From DATMNI01 sp035570275 (GTDB taxonomy: Bacteria; Acidobacteriota; Terriglobia; Bryobacterales; Bryobacteraceae): 51,480 bases of DNA. A program made the translations under genes and the position numbers. The notes beneath the pieces were generated by a model. It did no database searches. It worked only from the letters and a program-made list of their open reading frames with translations, and was not told the origin of the DNA. Shown here piece after piece: positions 51,307 to 51,480 of the stretch. How positions within the stretch are numbered: the stretch's first letter is position 1; every line of letters begins with the position of its first letter. The DNA lies in assembly GCA_035570275.1 (NCBI GenBank), contig DATMNI010000352.1, forward strand, positions 1-51,480. Direction: 5' to 3'.

Positions 51307-51480
51307 CCCGCCTCCCGACGCCGCGCCAGATCCCGGAACACCTCAGCGAACGCTGGTAGATTCTCCCCCAGCCGGGCGAAGTCGTCCTTCGGAATCAGCA
51401 GAACGTCCACCGCCGTCCGCGCCCGCACTGTCGCGTTGCGCGATTTGTCGCTCAGCACTGCCATCTCGCCGAAATACTCG
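51303..51480 (-). CDS. Cyclic-nucleotide-binding domain protein, C-terminal part (runs off window)
   Basis: The last 58 residues of a protein whose beginning is beyond the right edge. They contain the phosphate-binding cassette FGEMAVLSDKSRNATVRA, the following strands (AVDVLLIPKDDFARL) and a terminal helix ending RRREAG. This is a standard CRP-type cNMP-binding fold. It could be a regulator, or part of a larger protein like the fusion encoded at 26986-29253; only the end is visible. Confidence 0.75.
   Translation of the reverse strand, partial: EYFGEMAVLSDKSRNATVRARTAVDVLLIPKDDFARLGENLPAFAEVFRDLARRREAG

Noticed and set aside
1..51480. CRISPR arrays, tRNA or rRNA genes, replication origin
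   Set aside because: No regularly spaced direct repeats with unique spacers, no cloverleaf or rRNA-like sequence and no DnaA-box cluster were recognised by eye.

Overview
The window looks like chromosomal DNA of an acidobacterium, most likely of the Solibacter/Bryobacter type. Four things point there: high G+C, several very long secreted proteins that combine NHL repeats with the C-terminal domain known from Candidatus Solibacter (TIGR03437 type), a carboxypeptidase-regulatory-like/TonB-receptor-like outer-membrane protein, and many Ser/Thr protein kinases. This assignment is inference; there is no rRNA or other marker gene here. No tRNA, rRNA or CRISPR array was seen.

Left part (1-26.6 kb), an accessory region. 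Two intact giant NHL/TIGR03437 proteins (11187-15992 and 21195-24926, both minus) and a third without its N-terminus (183-3494, plus) lie among at least five decayed pieces of the same family (7219-7855, 16021-16142, 19422-21081, 24936-25344, 26293-26625). Between them are a fragment of an IS630-type transposase, a kinase-nucleotide cyclase fusion (4108-6294) followed by a secreted DUF4384-like protein (6339-7214), a TonB-receptor-like protein (7884-11162), a secreted caspase-like protease with TPRs (16448-19312) and a decayed ISKra4-type element (25535-26170). A segment holding the 3' end of the DUF4384-like gene and the convergent tail of an NHL gene occurs twice (7115-7592 and 21082-21575), which shows how the region has been rearranged.

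Central part (26986-41995), the most interesting block: nine plus-strand genes, mostly overlapping by 1-8 bases. In order they encode (1) a cytoplasmic cNMP-binding/FHA/four-cluster ferredoxin fusion, (2) a membrane protein with heme-b-like histidine pairs, (3) a membrane-anchored decaheme cytochrome c, (4) a PP2C phosphatase, (5) a Ser/Thr kinase, (6) a c554-like pentaheme cytochrome, (7) an outer-membrane beta-barrel, (8) a secreted decaheme cytochrome fused to an LVIVD beta-propeller and (9) a secreted TIG-GlcG-GlcG protein. Read together this is an inner-membrane to periplasm to outer-membrane electron conduit, analogous in layout to MtrCAB/porin-cytochrome systems, with its own kinase, phosphatase and phosphothreonine-reading (FHA) ferredoxin. 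I propose it as a phosphorylation- and cyclic-nucleotide-controlled trans-envelope electron-transfer system.

Right part (42.1-51.5 kb): an outer-membrane barrel with lower G+C (42112-43371, minus), a kinase of about 2000 residues with TPR-like, PEGA and NTF2-like parts (43509-49589, minus), a decayed IS66-family element (about 49693-51024), a 93-bp copy of part of the giant kinase gene (51037-51129), a small ORF, and the C-terminal end of a cyclic-nucleotide-binding protein running off the right edge.
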